From Chryseobacterium sp. CY350 (lineage in GTDB: Bacteria > Bacteroidota > Bacteroidia > Flavobacteriales > Weeksellaceae), in assembly GCF_027945075.1 (NCBI RefSeq), contig NZ_CP116034.1, forward strand, positions 1,674,001 through 1,738,000: DNA of 64,000 bases, written 5' to 3'. Under the pieces are notes generated by a model. It worked only from the letters and a program-made list of their open reading frames with translations, had not been told where the DNA came from and made no database searches. The position numbers were made by a program, and so were the translations under genes. This document shows positions 46,818 through 55,217 of the stretch, piece by piece. The stretch's first letter is position 1, and each line of letters opens with the position of its first letter.

Positions 46818-47531
46818 TTAATTCATTTTCTCCGACCACTGCAATTCTGCAGGAAGTTCTTTATCCGAAAATTCAATATGAATCACTCTCCGTTTTTTAC
46901 CGTTCGTTGTTCGGTTTGAACCGTGGAGAAGCAAAGGTTTCATAATCATAATCCCTCCTTTTTTTGCACTACAAACCGTTTCTGTTTCTACATCCCAGTC
47001 GATGGTTTCGGGTCTGTAAATTCCTTTTGAGTGAGATTGTGGAACAACTTTTAAAGCTCCATTATTTTCATCGGTATCGTCTAAATGAATTCTTATTGTA
47101 AAAATATTTTTAAGAATATCTAAAGGTGGCTGAACGGCAAACTGATTCTATTTGGTCGTCCACGGTCCGAAATTTTCCAGACTAACTTTTTTATCGACAG
47201 AAATGGTCAAATCCTGATGATAAGCAACGTACCAATTTGATTTTTCAGGTTTATCGAAGTAGATGCTTTTGACGACAAAATAATTTTCTCCAAAAATTTC
47301 TTTGATGATCGCTTTTAAATTTTCATTAAAAATCAAATCTTTTACTTCAGGAATTTCCTTTAAAAACTGACGGATCGCAAAAAGATCTTCCGATTTCCTG
47401 AATGTTTCTTTTGAAGTGTCAATACTTTGAATGACTTCGCTTATTTTTTCAATTTCTTTCGCAGAAAAAACATTGCTGATAACGGAAAATCCTTTATCAG
47501 CAATTGTATTTTTATGTTGTTGTAAGTTCAT
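46818..47531 (-). pseudogene. Phytanoyl-CoA dioxygenase (PhyH) family gene broken by one amber codon
   Basis: The frame from ATG 47531 stops at TAG (47148-47150) after FGPWTTK, then reads on in the same frame for 109 more codons to TAA at 46818: NQFAVQPPLDILKNIFTIRIHLDDTDENNGALKVVP and so on. The joined 237-codon frame has a full Fe(II)/2-oxoglutarate site: HxD in YHQDLTI, the distal His in LLLHGSNR and the following Arg. A CAG to TAG change is the simplest explanation. No other lesion was seen, so it is recent, a read error or a suppressed stop. Confidence 0.85.
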
Positions 47532-47649
47532 TTAATTATAGGTTTTTAATCTATTTTTAACGCAAATCTCGCAGAGTTTTTAATTTAAATGATTGAAATA
47601 TTTTTCGTTCACAAACGCGTTTCACTTAGCAAAATACAAATTTCATAAA

Positions 47650-47686
47650 AAACGGTCAACAGAGAAGAAATCCTCTATTGACCGTT
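47650..47686 (-). terminator. Terminator of the symporter gene
   Basis: Stem ACGGTCAACAGAG / CTCTATTGACCGT (one mismatch) with A/T flanks, just past the stop at 47708 on the minus strand. Confidence 0.7.
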
Positions 47687-47707
47687 TATTTAAGTTAAAT
47701 TAACATT

Positions 47708-48958
47708 TTACAAATCGCCACCATGATTATCAAGCTGACCTTCCCATTTTGAAACAGCAGACGTGGCCAACGCATTTCCTAAAACATTGGTCATACTTCT
47801 TGCCATATCGCAGAAGTGATCGATTGGTAAAATTAAGGCAATTCCTTCCGGTGGAATTCCAAACATTGAACAGGTTGCTACGATAATTACCAAAGAAGCT
47901 CTCGGAACTCCCGCAATTCCTTTTGAGGTTAACATTAATACCAAAAGCATCGTAATCTGTTGACCGACAGTCATTTCAATTCCGTAGATCTGAGCGATGA
48001 AAATTGATGCAAAAGTCATGTACATCATACTTCCATCCAGATTGAATGAATATCCCAAAGGTAAAATAAATGATACTACTCTATTATTACAGCCGAATCT
48101 TTCCAGCTCTTCAACCAATTTGGGGAAAACTGCTTCTGAACTTGTTGTTGAGAAAGCGATTAATAATGGTGATTTTATTCTTCTTAATAATTCGAAAAGT
48201 CGGTTTCCTAAGATTAAATATCCTACTATTAACAATACGAGCCATAAAACTGCTATAGCAAAGAAAAAGTCTCTCAAATAAATAGCGTAGACTTTAAAAA
48301 TCTCAAAACCATTGGTTGCAACTACGGCTGCAATTGCACCTAAAACTCCAAGCGGCGCAAACCACATGATGTAGCCCACCATTTTAAGAATTGCATGAGC
48401 AATAACGTCAAATAACTTGATAACGGGCTGTGCATATTCGTCACCTAAATTAGCCAAAGCAACGCCAAACATAATGGAGAAAACGACAATCTGAAGAACT
48501 TCGTTTGTTGCAAAAGCTTCAAAAATACTTTTAGGAATAATATGTTTCACAAAATCTTCCATAGAGAAGCCTTTGCTTGATTTTAAAAGTTCGTCCGCAG
48601 ATGCAGCATCCTGAATCGGGAGTTTTGTAACGTGACCGGGTTCCAGCCAATTAACCAAAATCAAACCTATGAAAAGAGAAATTAATGATGCAGAAATAAA
48701 CCAAAGCATCGCTTTTGATCCTACTCTACCAATCATTTTAATATCACTCATTTTGGCAATTCCTACCACTAATGTTGTAAAAACCAAAGGCGCAATGATC
48801 ATCTGTACCAACCTAATAAAAACGGTACCCAAAAGTTTGATGTTATCTGAAAACGGTTTTGCACTTTCGGGATATTGAATATGTACAAATCCGCCGATTA
48901 CCACACCAACGATCAGTGCAACAATGATTGCTATAAATAACTTATTCTGTCCTTTCAT
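47708..48958 (-). CDS. Dicarboxylate/amino acid:cation symporter (DAACS family)
   Basis: A 416-residue inner-membrane transporter of the glutamate/aspartate/C4-dicarboxylate symporter family. It shows the serine-rich hairpin STTSSEAVFPKL, the TM7 motif SFNLDGSMMYM (NMDGT equivalent), and LVLMLTSKGIAGVPRASLVI for hairpin 2, with about eight membrane helices. It imports acidic amino acids or C4-dicarboxylates with Na+ or H+. The exact substrate is not decided by these motifs. Confidence 0.92.
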   Translation of the reverse strand: MKGQNKLFIAIIVALIVGVVIGGFVHIQYPESAKPFSDNIKLLGTVFIRLVQMIIAPLVFTTLVVGIAKMSDIKMIGRVGSKAMLWFISASLISLFIGLILVNWLEPGHVTKLPIQDAASADELLKSSKGFSMEDFVKHIIPKSIFEAFATNEVLQIVVFSIMFGVALANLGDEYAQPVIKLFDVIAHAILKMVGYIMWFAPLGVLGAIAAVVATNGFEIFKVYAIYLRDFFFAIAVLWLVLLIVGYLILGNRLFELLRRIKSPLLIAFSTTSSEAVFPKLVEELERFGCNNRVVSFILPLGYSFNLDGSMMYMTFASIFIAQIYGIEMTVGQQITMLLVLMLTSKGIAGVPRASLVIIVATCSMFGIPPEGIALILPIDHFCDMARSMTNVLGNALATSAVSKWEGQLDNHGGDL

Positions 48959-48977
48959 ATATAGAGTTCAATTGCCA

Positions 48978-48985
48978 CAAATATA
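48978..48985 (-). promoter_or_regulatory. Possible -7 element of the symporter gene
   Basis: TATATTTG on the minus strand, 20 bases before the start codon; no clear -33. Confidence 0.4.
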
Positions 48986-49129
48986 AAGGTTTTTCAATTG
49001 AAGTATAAACTTATGTTAAAATTACTTAAAATTCATTAATTAAAAATTAATATGCACAAAATGAAACATTTAAAATAAAACATTGATAGATTTATTTTTT
49101 ATTTAGGTAAATGGTACAAATTTTATTAT

Positions 49130-49137
49130 TACATTTG
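49130..49137 (+). promoter_or_regulatory. -7 element of the BON/SH3 operon
   Basis: TACATTTG fits TAnnTTTG, 31 bases before the ATG at 49169; the -33 region has only a partial match. Confidence 0.5.
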
Positions 49138-49168
49138 AGTCTAATTAAAACATTAAATTAAATCAATT

Positions 49169-49660
49169 ATGAAAAAAACAATCGCAATGTCTGCCCTAGC
49201 TTTGGCAGTATCGTTTGGATCTATTTCGTGTAAAAAGAAAGTTTCTGATGCTGAATTACAAACTTCAGCGACTACAATTGTAGCTTCTAACCCAGCGGCA
49301 ACAGTAGAAATTAAAGAAGGTGTTGCTCATCTTGGAGGAACATTTGCTACTCAGGCTGAAAAAGACGCTGCCATTAAATCTCTTAAGGAAATTAAAGGTG
49401 TAAAAGATGTACATGATATGGCTACTATTGCTCCGGCAGTTACTGCGCCAGAACCTGTAACTACTACAACAGCTGTAGATCCTATGGTTCAGCAAAAAGT
49501 GAAAGATGCGTTGAAAGATTTCCCTTCTGTAAATGTGGAAGTTGTAAACGGAGAGCTTACTCTTACAGGTACTGCATCTTCTGTACAGGCAAGAAAAATC
49601 AAAGAATCTGTAGATGCTTTGAAAGTTGGAAAAGTAAATTACAATTACACAGTTAAATAA
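49169..49660 (+). CDS. BON-domain lipoprotein
   Basis: A 163-residue lipoprotein (signal MKKTIAMSALALAVSFGSISC, Cys21, then KKK) with two BON domains: about 30-85 (ATVEIKEGVAHLGGTFATQAEKDAA) and about 103-160 (NVEVVNGELTLTGTASSVQARKI). A Thr/Pro/Ala-rich linker joins them. BON domains bind membranes or the envelope and often belong to osmotic stress proteins such as OsmY. It sits 6 bases before the BON-SH3 gene, so they form an operon. Confidence 0.88.
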   Translation: MKKTIAMSALALAVSFGSISCKKKVSDAELQTSATTIVASNPAATVEIKEGVAHLGGTFATQAEKDAAIKSLKEIKGVKDVHDMATIAPAVTAPEPVTTTTAVDPMVQQKVKDALKDFPSVNVEVVNGELTLTGTASSVQARKIKESVDALKVGKVNYNYTVK

Positions 49661-49666
49661 TTAGAC

Positions 49667-50086
49667 ATGAGCACATTACAAGATAAATACTCTAGCGTAG
49701 TTTCTGCAGCTCAGTCTGCAGGTGTTTCAAATCTTCAGGTTCAGGAGCAAGACGGAATTCTTTATGTTTCAGGACACGCTTCAAATACTGCAGCAAAAGA
49801 CGCAGTTTGGAACGCTTTGGGAGCAATAGACTCTACTTATTCTGCTTCAGACATTAACATCGATGTACAGGTTGCTGGTTTAGCTGCGGGAGCATCTTTA
49901 ACGATTGCAACTGAAGATTCTAACCTCAATATCAGACAAGAGCCTTCTACGGAAGCTGCGGTTGTGGGTAAAGCGGCAAAAGGTTCTTCGGTAACATTGG
50001 TAGAACAAACTTCTGATGACTGGTGGAAAGTTAAAACTGCCGATGGACAGGAAGGTTACGCATACTCAAGATATCTAAGAGCATAA
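49667..50086 (+). CDS. BON-like plus SH3b-domain protein without a signal peptide
   Basis: A 139-residue protein: an N-terminal BON-like part (VSNLQVQEQDGILYVSGHASNTAAKDAVWNAL, about 20-50) and a C-terminal bacterial SH3 domain (LNIRQEPSTEAAVVGKAAKGSSVTLVEQ...DDWWKVKTADGQEGYAYSRYL, about 85-138). There is a LysM-like layout but no LysM motif. SH3b usually binds peptidoglycan, so the lack of an export signal is odd; it may act from the cytoplasm or use another route. It is in an operon with the BON lipoprotein. Confidence 0.85.
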   Translation: MSTLQDKYSSVVSAAQSAGVSNLQVQEQDGILYVSGHASNTAAKDAVWNALGAIDSTYSASDINIDVQVAGLAAGASLTIATEDSNLNIRQEPSTEAAVVGKAAKGSSVTLVEQTSDDWWKVKTADGQEGYAYSRYLRA

Positions 50087-50124
50087 GTTTTAAAAACTCA
50101 CACTTTTTAGAATATTTAACATTT

Positions 50125-50161
50125 AACATCCCCAATCGGGGATGTTTTTTTTATACTTTTG
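50125..50161 (+). terminator. Terminator of the BON/SH3 operon, next to a new promoter
   Basis: Stem AACATCCCC / GGGGATGTT (50125-50146) followed by T8. TACTTTTG at 50154-50161 then fits a -7 box for the barrel protein starting at 50180. Confidence 0.8.
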
Positions 50162-50179
50162 CGCATCTAAAATATACAA

Positions 50180-52957
50180 ATGAAGAAAATTTTATTGCTG
50201 TTGCTATTACTAATCAACGCAGTTATTCTCAATGCACAAAAGATCAGCATCGACGGAAAAGTTTTAAATTTCGAAAAAAAACCCGTAGAAAATGCTACTG
50301 TTTATCTTCTTAAACAAAAAGATTCGTCAATAATCAACTATACCTCGACCAATCGGGAGGGCAAATTTTCTTTGAAAACTGACGAAGTTGCCGAAGCTGC
50401 CGTTCTCAAAATTGATGCCGACAAACTCATTCCTTTTTCAAAAAATTATGACAGAATAGAACAGTCAATGTCATTAGGAGACATAGAGTTAGAAAAAAAT
50501 TCTGTTTTTAATATAGAAGAGGTGAAAATTTCGGCTTCACCTGTAAAAATTAAAAAAGATACGATTGAATTTAATGCTTCGGCAATAAAAGTTCGTCCCG
50601 ACAGTAAAATTGAAGAACTTCTAAAACAAATTCCCGGCGTCGAAATCAGCAATGAAGGTAAAATTACCGTCAATGGAAAAGAAGTCGACCAAATTATGAT
50701 CAACGGAAAGCCTTTTTTCGATAAAGACGGAAAAATTGCTTTGCAAAATCTTCCCGCCGATATTATAAAAAACATTCAGTTTACTACAACGAAGACTAAA
50801 GAAGAGGAACTGAGTGGAAAAACTGCAAAATCAAACAATACAACCATTAATTTCAATATTGATGAGAAAAAAAATAAGGGTTTGATCTCCAGATTAACGC
50901 TTGGCTACGGCTCTGATAAAAGATATGAAGGCAGCGGATTGCTAAGTTATTTTAAAAAAGACACCAAAATTAGTTTACTGGCATCATCCAACAACATCAA
51001 TTCTCAGGGTTTTTCTAATGATGAGGTTTTCGACAGCATGGGACATGGGAGAAATTCCTGGTTAATGCAGGGCGGGAGCGTGATAACGTCAGGAGGAAAT
51101 GTAACTTATTACAGCCAGGGCGGAAATGGCAATACAAAAGGAATCCAAAGATCTACAACGGTAGGTTTTAATTACAGCGATAAATTGTCTAAAGATTCAG
51201 ATCTTGAAACTTTCAGTCTCATGCATTCGGATAATAATCTTGAAACGAGATCTAAAGTTTCGAGAACAACACTTCTACCCGATTATACTTTGAAAACCAA
51301 CTCAGAAAGCGAAGGAGAAAATGATAACAGACAATATAATTTTGATACCTCTGCAAGAATAAAGTTTGATTCTCTGACAAGCATTTACATTTCACCATCT
51401 TTTTCACGAAGCGAAGGATTTAATTTTAATAAATCTAAATCGAGCACTTTGCGAGACAATCTTCTTCTTAATGAAAGTGATTCTTACACAAGCACAGATT
51501 CTGAAAGCAATTCATTTAATCCAAATATTTATTTTTCTAAAAAATTCAGAAAGAAAGGAAGAACTGCGTATGCAAATATGAATACAACGATCTCCGAATC
51601 TAAGAGCGACCGTTTAAATAAATCTCAGACTTTATTTTATCAAAACGCAGAACCGAGTGACATTCGAGATCAGCTTTCAAAAAGCAAAACGCAGACAAAC
51701 AGCTATAGATTTAGCGCGGGATATTCTGAGCCTCTTTCTGATTCTACTTCTATAAGCTTAAATGTAAGTTACGAAAATAATCTCGACAAAAATCTGAGAG
51801 ATGTAAGTAATTTTGATCAAAATACTGGCAATTATTCTAATTACAATAACGTATTATCTAATCAAATGGATCAGAAAATCGACAAAATCACTCCGGAAAT
51901 AGTTTATGAAATCAATAAAAGTAAACTTAATCTGTGGGCTACAGCAGATCTTGACATTTCAAATATGAACGTGAATTCTATATTTAACGGGCAGCAGTAT
52001 AACCTGCAGAAAAACTTTGCACTTCCCGGTTATAGCATCAATGTACAGTATCAGTTTTCACAAAACAAAAGTTTAAGCTTTTATAATTATTCAGATTTTA
52101 CGATTCCATCTGCTGATCAACTTACGCCTTACATAGATCTTGCGAATCCGTTAATTGCCTATCAGGGAAATCCTGATCTTAAAAATCCGTGGAGCAATCA
52201 GGCTTACCTTTATTTCAACAATTTTAATATACTGAAAAACACCAGTTACTATGTTAACCTTAGTTTTACATACGGTAATAATGATGTGGTAAACTATTCT
52301 TATTTTGATGATTCCGGAAAACAATTTGTAACCTATTCGAATGTGAGCGGAAATAAAAACATCAATTTCGGCGGCGGTTTTAGCAAAACTTTTAAATGGA
52401 AAGAAAATAAACTTACACTCAACCCGAGATTTAGCACAAACTACAGTTACAACCGGGGATTCATCAATTCTGTACAATACACCAGCGATTCTTATACAAT
52501 CAGCCCAAGTTTTAATCTTACCTATGAAGTAAAAGATAAAATTACCATAAAACCATCATATAGAATCAGTTACAATTTCTCAGATTATACCAATTATGAT
52601 ATCGGAAGAGTGCAGACCACAAATCAGGTTGTAAAATTAGAGCTTACCAACTATATTTTTAAAACAAAACTCGTCTTTGGCAATGATTTTGAATACAACA
52701 CAAACTCAAACATTGCTCCGGGTTTCAAGAGAGATTTTTATTTCTGGAACACAAGTTTAGGATATTCATTTTTCAACAAACAGCTTACTGCAAAAGTGAA
52801 AGTATATGATGTTCTGAATCAAAACCAAAGTGTAAGGAGAACCATAATGCCTGCATATTTTGAGGATCGTGAAGATCTTATTCTGAAACGTTACGTGATG
52901 TTTTCACTTACCATGAAACTGAATAAATTTGCCGGTAAAAAAACGGAAAGTAAATAA
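50180..52957 (+). CDS. Outer-membrane beta-barrel protein with carboxypeptidase-regulatory-like N-domain
   Basis: A 925-residue TonB-receptor-like barrel. A signal peptide ends near Ala19-Gln20. Next comes a CarboxypepD_reg-like domain (ISIDGKVLNFEKKPVENATVYLL; about 21-105), then a plug-like part (KIEELLKQIPGVEISNEGKITVNGKEVDQIMINGKPFF; about 145-190), and a large outer-membrane barrel (about 230-925) rich in Asn, Ser and Tyr. No SusD neighbour exists, so it is not a SusCD pair. The substrate is unknown. Confidence 0.88.
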   Translation: MKKILLLLLLLINAVILNAQKISIDGKVLNFEKKPVENATVYLLKQKDSSIINYTSTNREGKFSLKTDEVAEAAVLKIDADKLIPFSKNYDRIEQSMSLGDIELEKNSVFNIEEVKISASPVKIKKDTIEFNASAIKVRPDSKIEELLKQIPGVEISNEGKITVNGKEVDQIMINGKPFFDKDGKIALQNLPADIIKNIQFTTTKTKEEELSGKTAKSNNTTINFNIDEKKNKGLISRLTLGYGSDKRYEGSGLLSYFKKDTKISLLASSNNINSQGFSNDEVFDSMGHGRNSWLMQGGSVITSGGNVTYYSQGGNGNTKGIQRSTTVGFNYSDKLSKDSDLETFSLMHSDNNLETRSKVSRTTLLPDYTLKTNSESEGENDNRQYNFDTSARIKFDSLTSIYISPSFSRSEGFNFNKSKSSTLRDNLLLNESDSYTSTDSESNSFNPNIYFSKKFRKKGRTAYANMNTTISESKSDRLNKSQTLFYQNAEPSDIRDQLSKSKTQTNSYRFSAGYSEPLSDSTSISLNVSYENNLDKNLRDVSNFDQNTGNYSNYNNVLSNQMDQKIDKITPEIVYEINKSKLNLWATADLDISNMNVNSIFNGQQYNLQKNFALPGYSINVQYQFSQNKSLSFYNYSDFTIPSADQLTPYIDLANPLIAYQGNPDLKNPWSNQAYLYFNNFNILKNTSYYVNLSFTYGNNDVVNYSYFDDSGKQFVTYSNVSGNKNINFGGGFSKTFKWKENKLTLNPRFSTNYSYNRGFINSVQYTSDSYTISPSFNLTYEVKDKITIKPSYRISYNFSDYTNYDIGRVQTTNQVVKLELTNYIFKTKLVFGNDFEYNTNSNIAPGFKRDFYFWNTSLGYSFFNKQLTAKVKVYDVLNQNQSVRRTIMPAYFEDREDLILKRYVMFSLTMKLNKFAGKKTESK

Positions 52958-52987
52958 CGACCAAACCAACCTATATATATTTTTGCT

Positions 52988-53017
52988 AAAATGATCAGAA
53001 GAGATTCTGATCATTTT
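52988..53017 (+). terminator. Terminator of the barrel gene
   Basis: Stem AAAATGATCAGA / TCTGATCATTTT, followed by T-rich sequence. Confidence 0.75.
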
Positions 53018-53096
53018 CTTTTTTTAAATCTCTTCCTGTTTTTATTTTAAGAAAAAAGATGTCATCCGAACAAACATTTTTATTGAGAAAGGGAAA

Positions 53097-53156
53097 ATCG
53101 TCCATGATCTAGCGTTTATCGTCCATTTTTTTCATGTCTAATCCGGCGCATCTTTG
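53097..53156 (+). promoter_or_regulatory. AraC-type direct-repeat operator and promoter
   Basis: ATCGTCCAT occurs exactly twice, at 53097-53105 and 53118-53126, 21 bases apart (two DNA turns), the geometry of AraC-family half-sites. A -7-like CATCTTTG lies at 53149-53156, so the repeats end about 23 bases upstream, over the -33 region. The gene set it precedes encodes an AraC regulator, so autoregulation is likely. Confidence 0.75.
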
Positions 53157-53196
53157 TACTGTTAATAACGACAAACAATTTAAAAAAAATAACAAA

Positions 53197-53733
53197 ATGA
53201 CAACAGTACAATTTAATGTCCCGACAAGAGAAGAAGTTGCACCTGCAAACCAGGCAATTTTTGACAATCTACAAAAAGCATTGAGTTTCGTTCCCAATTT
53301 ATATGCGACTATTGCTTATTCCGAGAATGGTTTAGCAAGATTTCTGGCCTATCAAAATGCTAAAACTTCTTTATCCAACAAAGAAAAAGAAGCAGTAAAT
53401 TTGATCGTAAGTCAGGTAAATGAATGTATATATTGTCAAAGCGCGCATTTGGTGATCGGAAAAATGAACGGTTTTACTGATGAGCAGTTAACTGATATCC
53501 GCAAAGGAAAAAGTGAAAACCCTAAATTAAATGCTTTGGTAAATCTGGCTGCGGATATTACAAAAAACAGAGGAAATGCAAGTGATGATCATGTAAATGC
53601 TTTTTTTGAACAAGGTTATACTAAAGAAAATTTAGTAGATTTGATTCTTCAGGTTAGTGATAAAACTGCGATGAATTATCTGCATAATTTAACAAAAGTG
53701 CCTGTAGATTTTCCTTTAGCACCTTCTTTATAA
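53197..53733 (+). CDS. Carboxymuconolactone decarboxylase / AhpD-family alkylhydroperoxidase-like protein
   Basis: A 178-residue protein from the ATG at 53197; an upstream ATG at 53134 lies inside the operator region. It has the AhpD-type redox motif NECIYCQSAHLVIGK with CxxC followed by His. The AhpD family reduces peroxides or serves as a peroxidase partner through this pair. It heads the AhpD-like/NTF2-like/AraC gene set, suggesting a stress or substrate response under the AraC protein. Confidence 0.88.
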   Translation: MTTVQFNVPTREEVAPANQAIFDNLQKALSFVPNLYATIAYSENGLARFLAYQNAKTSLSNKEKEAVNLIVSQVNECIYCQSAHLVIGKMNGFTDEQLTDIRKGKSENPKLNALVNLAADITKNRGNASDDHVNAFFEQGYTKENLVDLILQVSDKTAMNYLHNLTKVPVDFPLAPSL

Positions 53734-53745
53734 AAATAATTTAAT

Positions 53746-53776
53746 ACAAAAGTCTGTTGATTTTTCAGACTTTTGT
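53746..53776 (+). terminator. Hairpin terminator or attenuator inside the AhpD-like/AraC gene set
   Basis: A perfect 11-bp stem ACAAAAGTCTG / CAGACTTTTGT with a T-rich tail. It may end part of the transcripts before the NTF2-like gene. Confidence 0.75.
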
Positions 53777-53796
53777 ATTTTTAAATTGACACAAAT

Positions 53797-54219
53797 ATGA
53801 ACAACGAAAATAAAAAATTTCCATTGCCGCCCTTCACTTTACAAACGGCTCTTCAAAAAGTTCAGATGGCAGAAGACGCCTGGAATACACAGGATCCTGA
53901 GAAAATCTGCATGGCTTATACCATTGATACAGAATGGAGAAACAGAACCGAATTCATCAACGGAAGAGAAGAAGTGAAAGCTTTTCTGAAAAGAAAATGG
54001 GAAAAAGAACGGCAGTACAAACTTAAAAAAGAACTTTGGGGATTCCGGGAAAACCGAATGGCGGTAAGGTTTGAATATGAATATCAAAATCCCGAAGGAA
54101 AATGGTTCAGAGCGTACGGAAACGAAAACTGGGAATTTGATGAAAACGGGCTGATGCAGAAAAGATTTGCCAGCATCAACGATCTGGAAATTGATGAAAA
54201 AGACAGAAAACTAAAATAA
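53797..54219 (+). CDS. NTF2-like/DUF1348-family protein
   Basis: A 140-residue protein with the DUF1348 pattern: [29 protein letters not shown] at the start and [27 protein letters not shown] near the end. This is a nuclear transport factor 2-like cone fold used for small-molecule binding or isomerase and hydratase work; no substrate is known. It lies 6 bases before the AraC gene. Confidence 0.85.
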   Translation: MNNENKKFPLPPFTLQTALQKVQMAEDAWNTQDPEKICMAYTIDTEWRNRTEFINGREEVKAFLKRKWEKERQYKLKKELWGFRENRMAVRFEYEYQNPEGKWFRAYGNENWEFDENGLMQKRFASINDLEIDEKDRKLK

Positions 54220-54224
54220 TCACC

Positions 54225-55109
54225 ATGTCAAAAGAATATCAGAAAGAGCATACACTTGTAAATCCTGTCAACGGAAATCTTGCTTTTAAGGTGTCTTCGT
54301 TCGAAAGCAATACCCATTTTGACAATATACAAAGACTCAATTATTACAGTATCATATTAATTAACAGCGGGAAAGGAAAATTAAAAATTGATTTCAGCGA
54401 ATATGATTTTACCGAAAATATGCTTCTGAGCTTTGTTCCTTATCAGCCATTTATGCTGGAGAGTGATGAAAATATCAGTGGATTTATTCTCAATTTTCAT
54501 CCAGATTTTTTTTGTATTCATAAGCATCAGAAAGAGGTGGCTTGTAATGGTGTATTGTTTAATGATATTTACAAACCTCCTTTTATAACTCTGGAATACA
54601 GCGAAATGCAAAATTTCCACACATTAATCCAGCAAATGAAAGATGAATTACAAAATGCTGAACTTGCTCAATATGAATTATTGGTTTCGTATTTAAAAAT
54701 TTTCCTCATTACGGCTTCCCGCATCAAAGTTAATCAGTCTCCAAAAGCACAACGGGATTTTGCACAGATCAAAGAACCTTTTATTTTACAAAACCTGAAA
54801 GATTCTATTGAAAAAAACTTTAAAACAAAGCATTCTGCCAACGATTATGCTGTACTGCTGAACATTTCACCAAAAGCACTGGCTAAAACCACAAAATCGT
54901 ATTTTAATAAAACTTTAACCGATTTAATATCTGAAAGAATCATCATTGAAGCCAAACGTGAGTTATATTTAACATCGAAATCTGTGAAGGAAATCGCCTA
55001 CGAGCTTGGATATGAAGACGAACATTATTTTAGCCGGTTTTTTAAAAACAATGCAGATATTTCTCCGCAGATCTTTAGAGAGACGGTAGGTTTTGCAAGA
55101 GCCGAATAA
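54225..55109 (+). CDS. AraC-family transcriptional regulator
   Basis: A 294-residue regulator with an N-terminal cupin-like sensing domain (about 15-150) and a C-terminal double HTH (about 195-290): YAVLLNISPKALAKTTKSYFNKT for the first helix-turn-helix and SVKEIAYELGYEDEHYFSRFFKNN for the second. It starts 6 bases after the DUF1348 gene. The ATCGTCCAT repeats upstream of the gene set are the likely binding site. Confidence 0.92.
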   Translation: MSKEYQKEHTLVNPVNGNLAFKVSSFESNTHFDNIQRLNYYSIILINSGKGKLKIDFSEYDFTENMLLSFVPYQPFMLESDENISGFILNFHPDFFCIHKHQKEVACNGVLFNDIYKPPFITLEYSEMQNFHTLIQQMKDELQNAELAQYELLVSYLKIFLITASRIKVNQSPKAQRDFAQIKEPFILQNLKDSIEKNFKTKHSANDYAVLLNISPKALAKTTKSYFNKTLTDLISERIIIEAKRELYLTSKSVKEIAYELGYEDEHYFSRFFKNNADISPQIFRETVGFARAE

Positions 55110-55217
55110 AATTATTTTTTTAATGACCTCATTTATCAACGATCAGAAGAACACTCAGGTCGTTTTTTTTGTTTTAAGTAAAAGGTTTTATTTCTAAATT
55201 AGCATCAAATTTTATTT

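Noticed and set aside
7598..47150. Reassigned TAG codon (stop to sense)
   Set aside because: TAG ends the intact ppk1 gene at 34995-34997 in the normal place, so amber is a standard stop here.
55121..55162. Terminator after the AraC gene
   Set aside because: Only a weak ATGACCT / AGGTCGT pairing with a long loop; noted in the hydrolase entry but not called.
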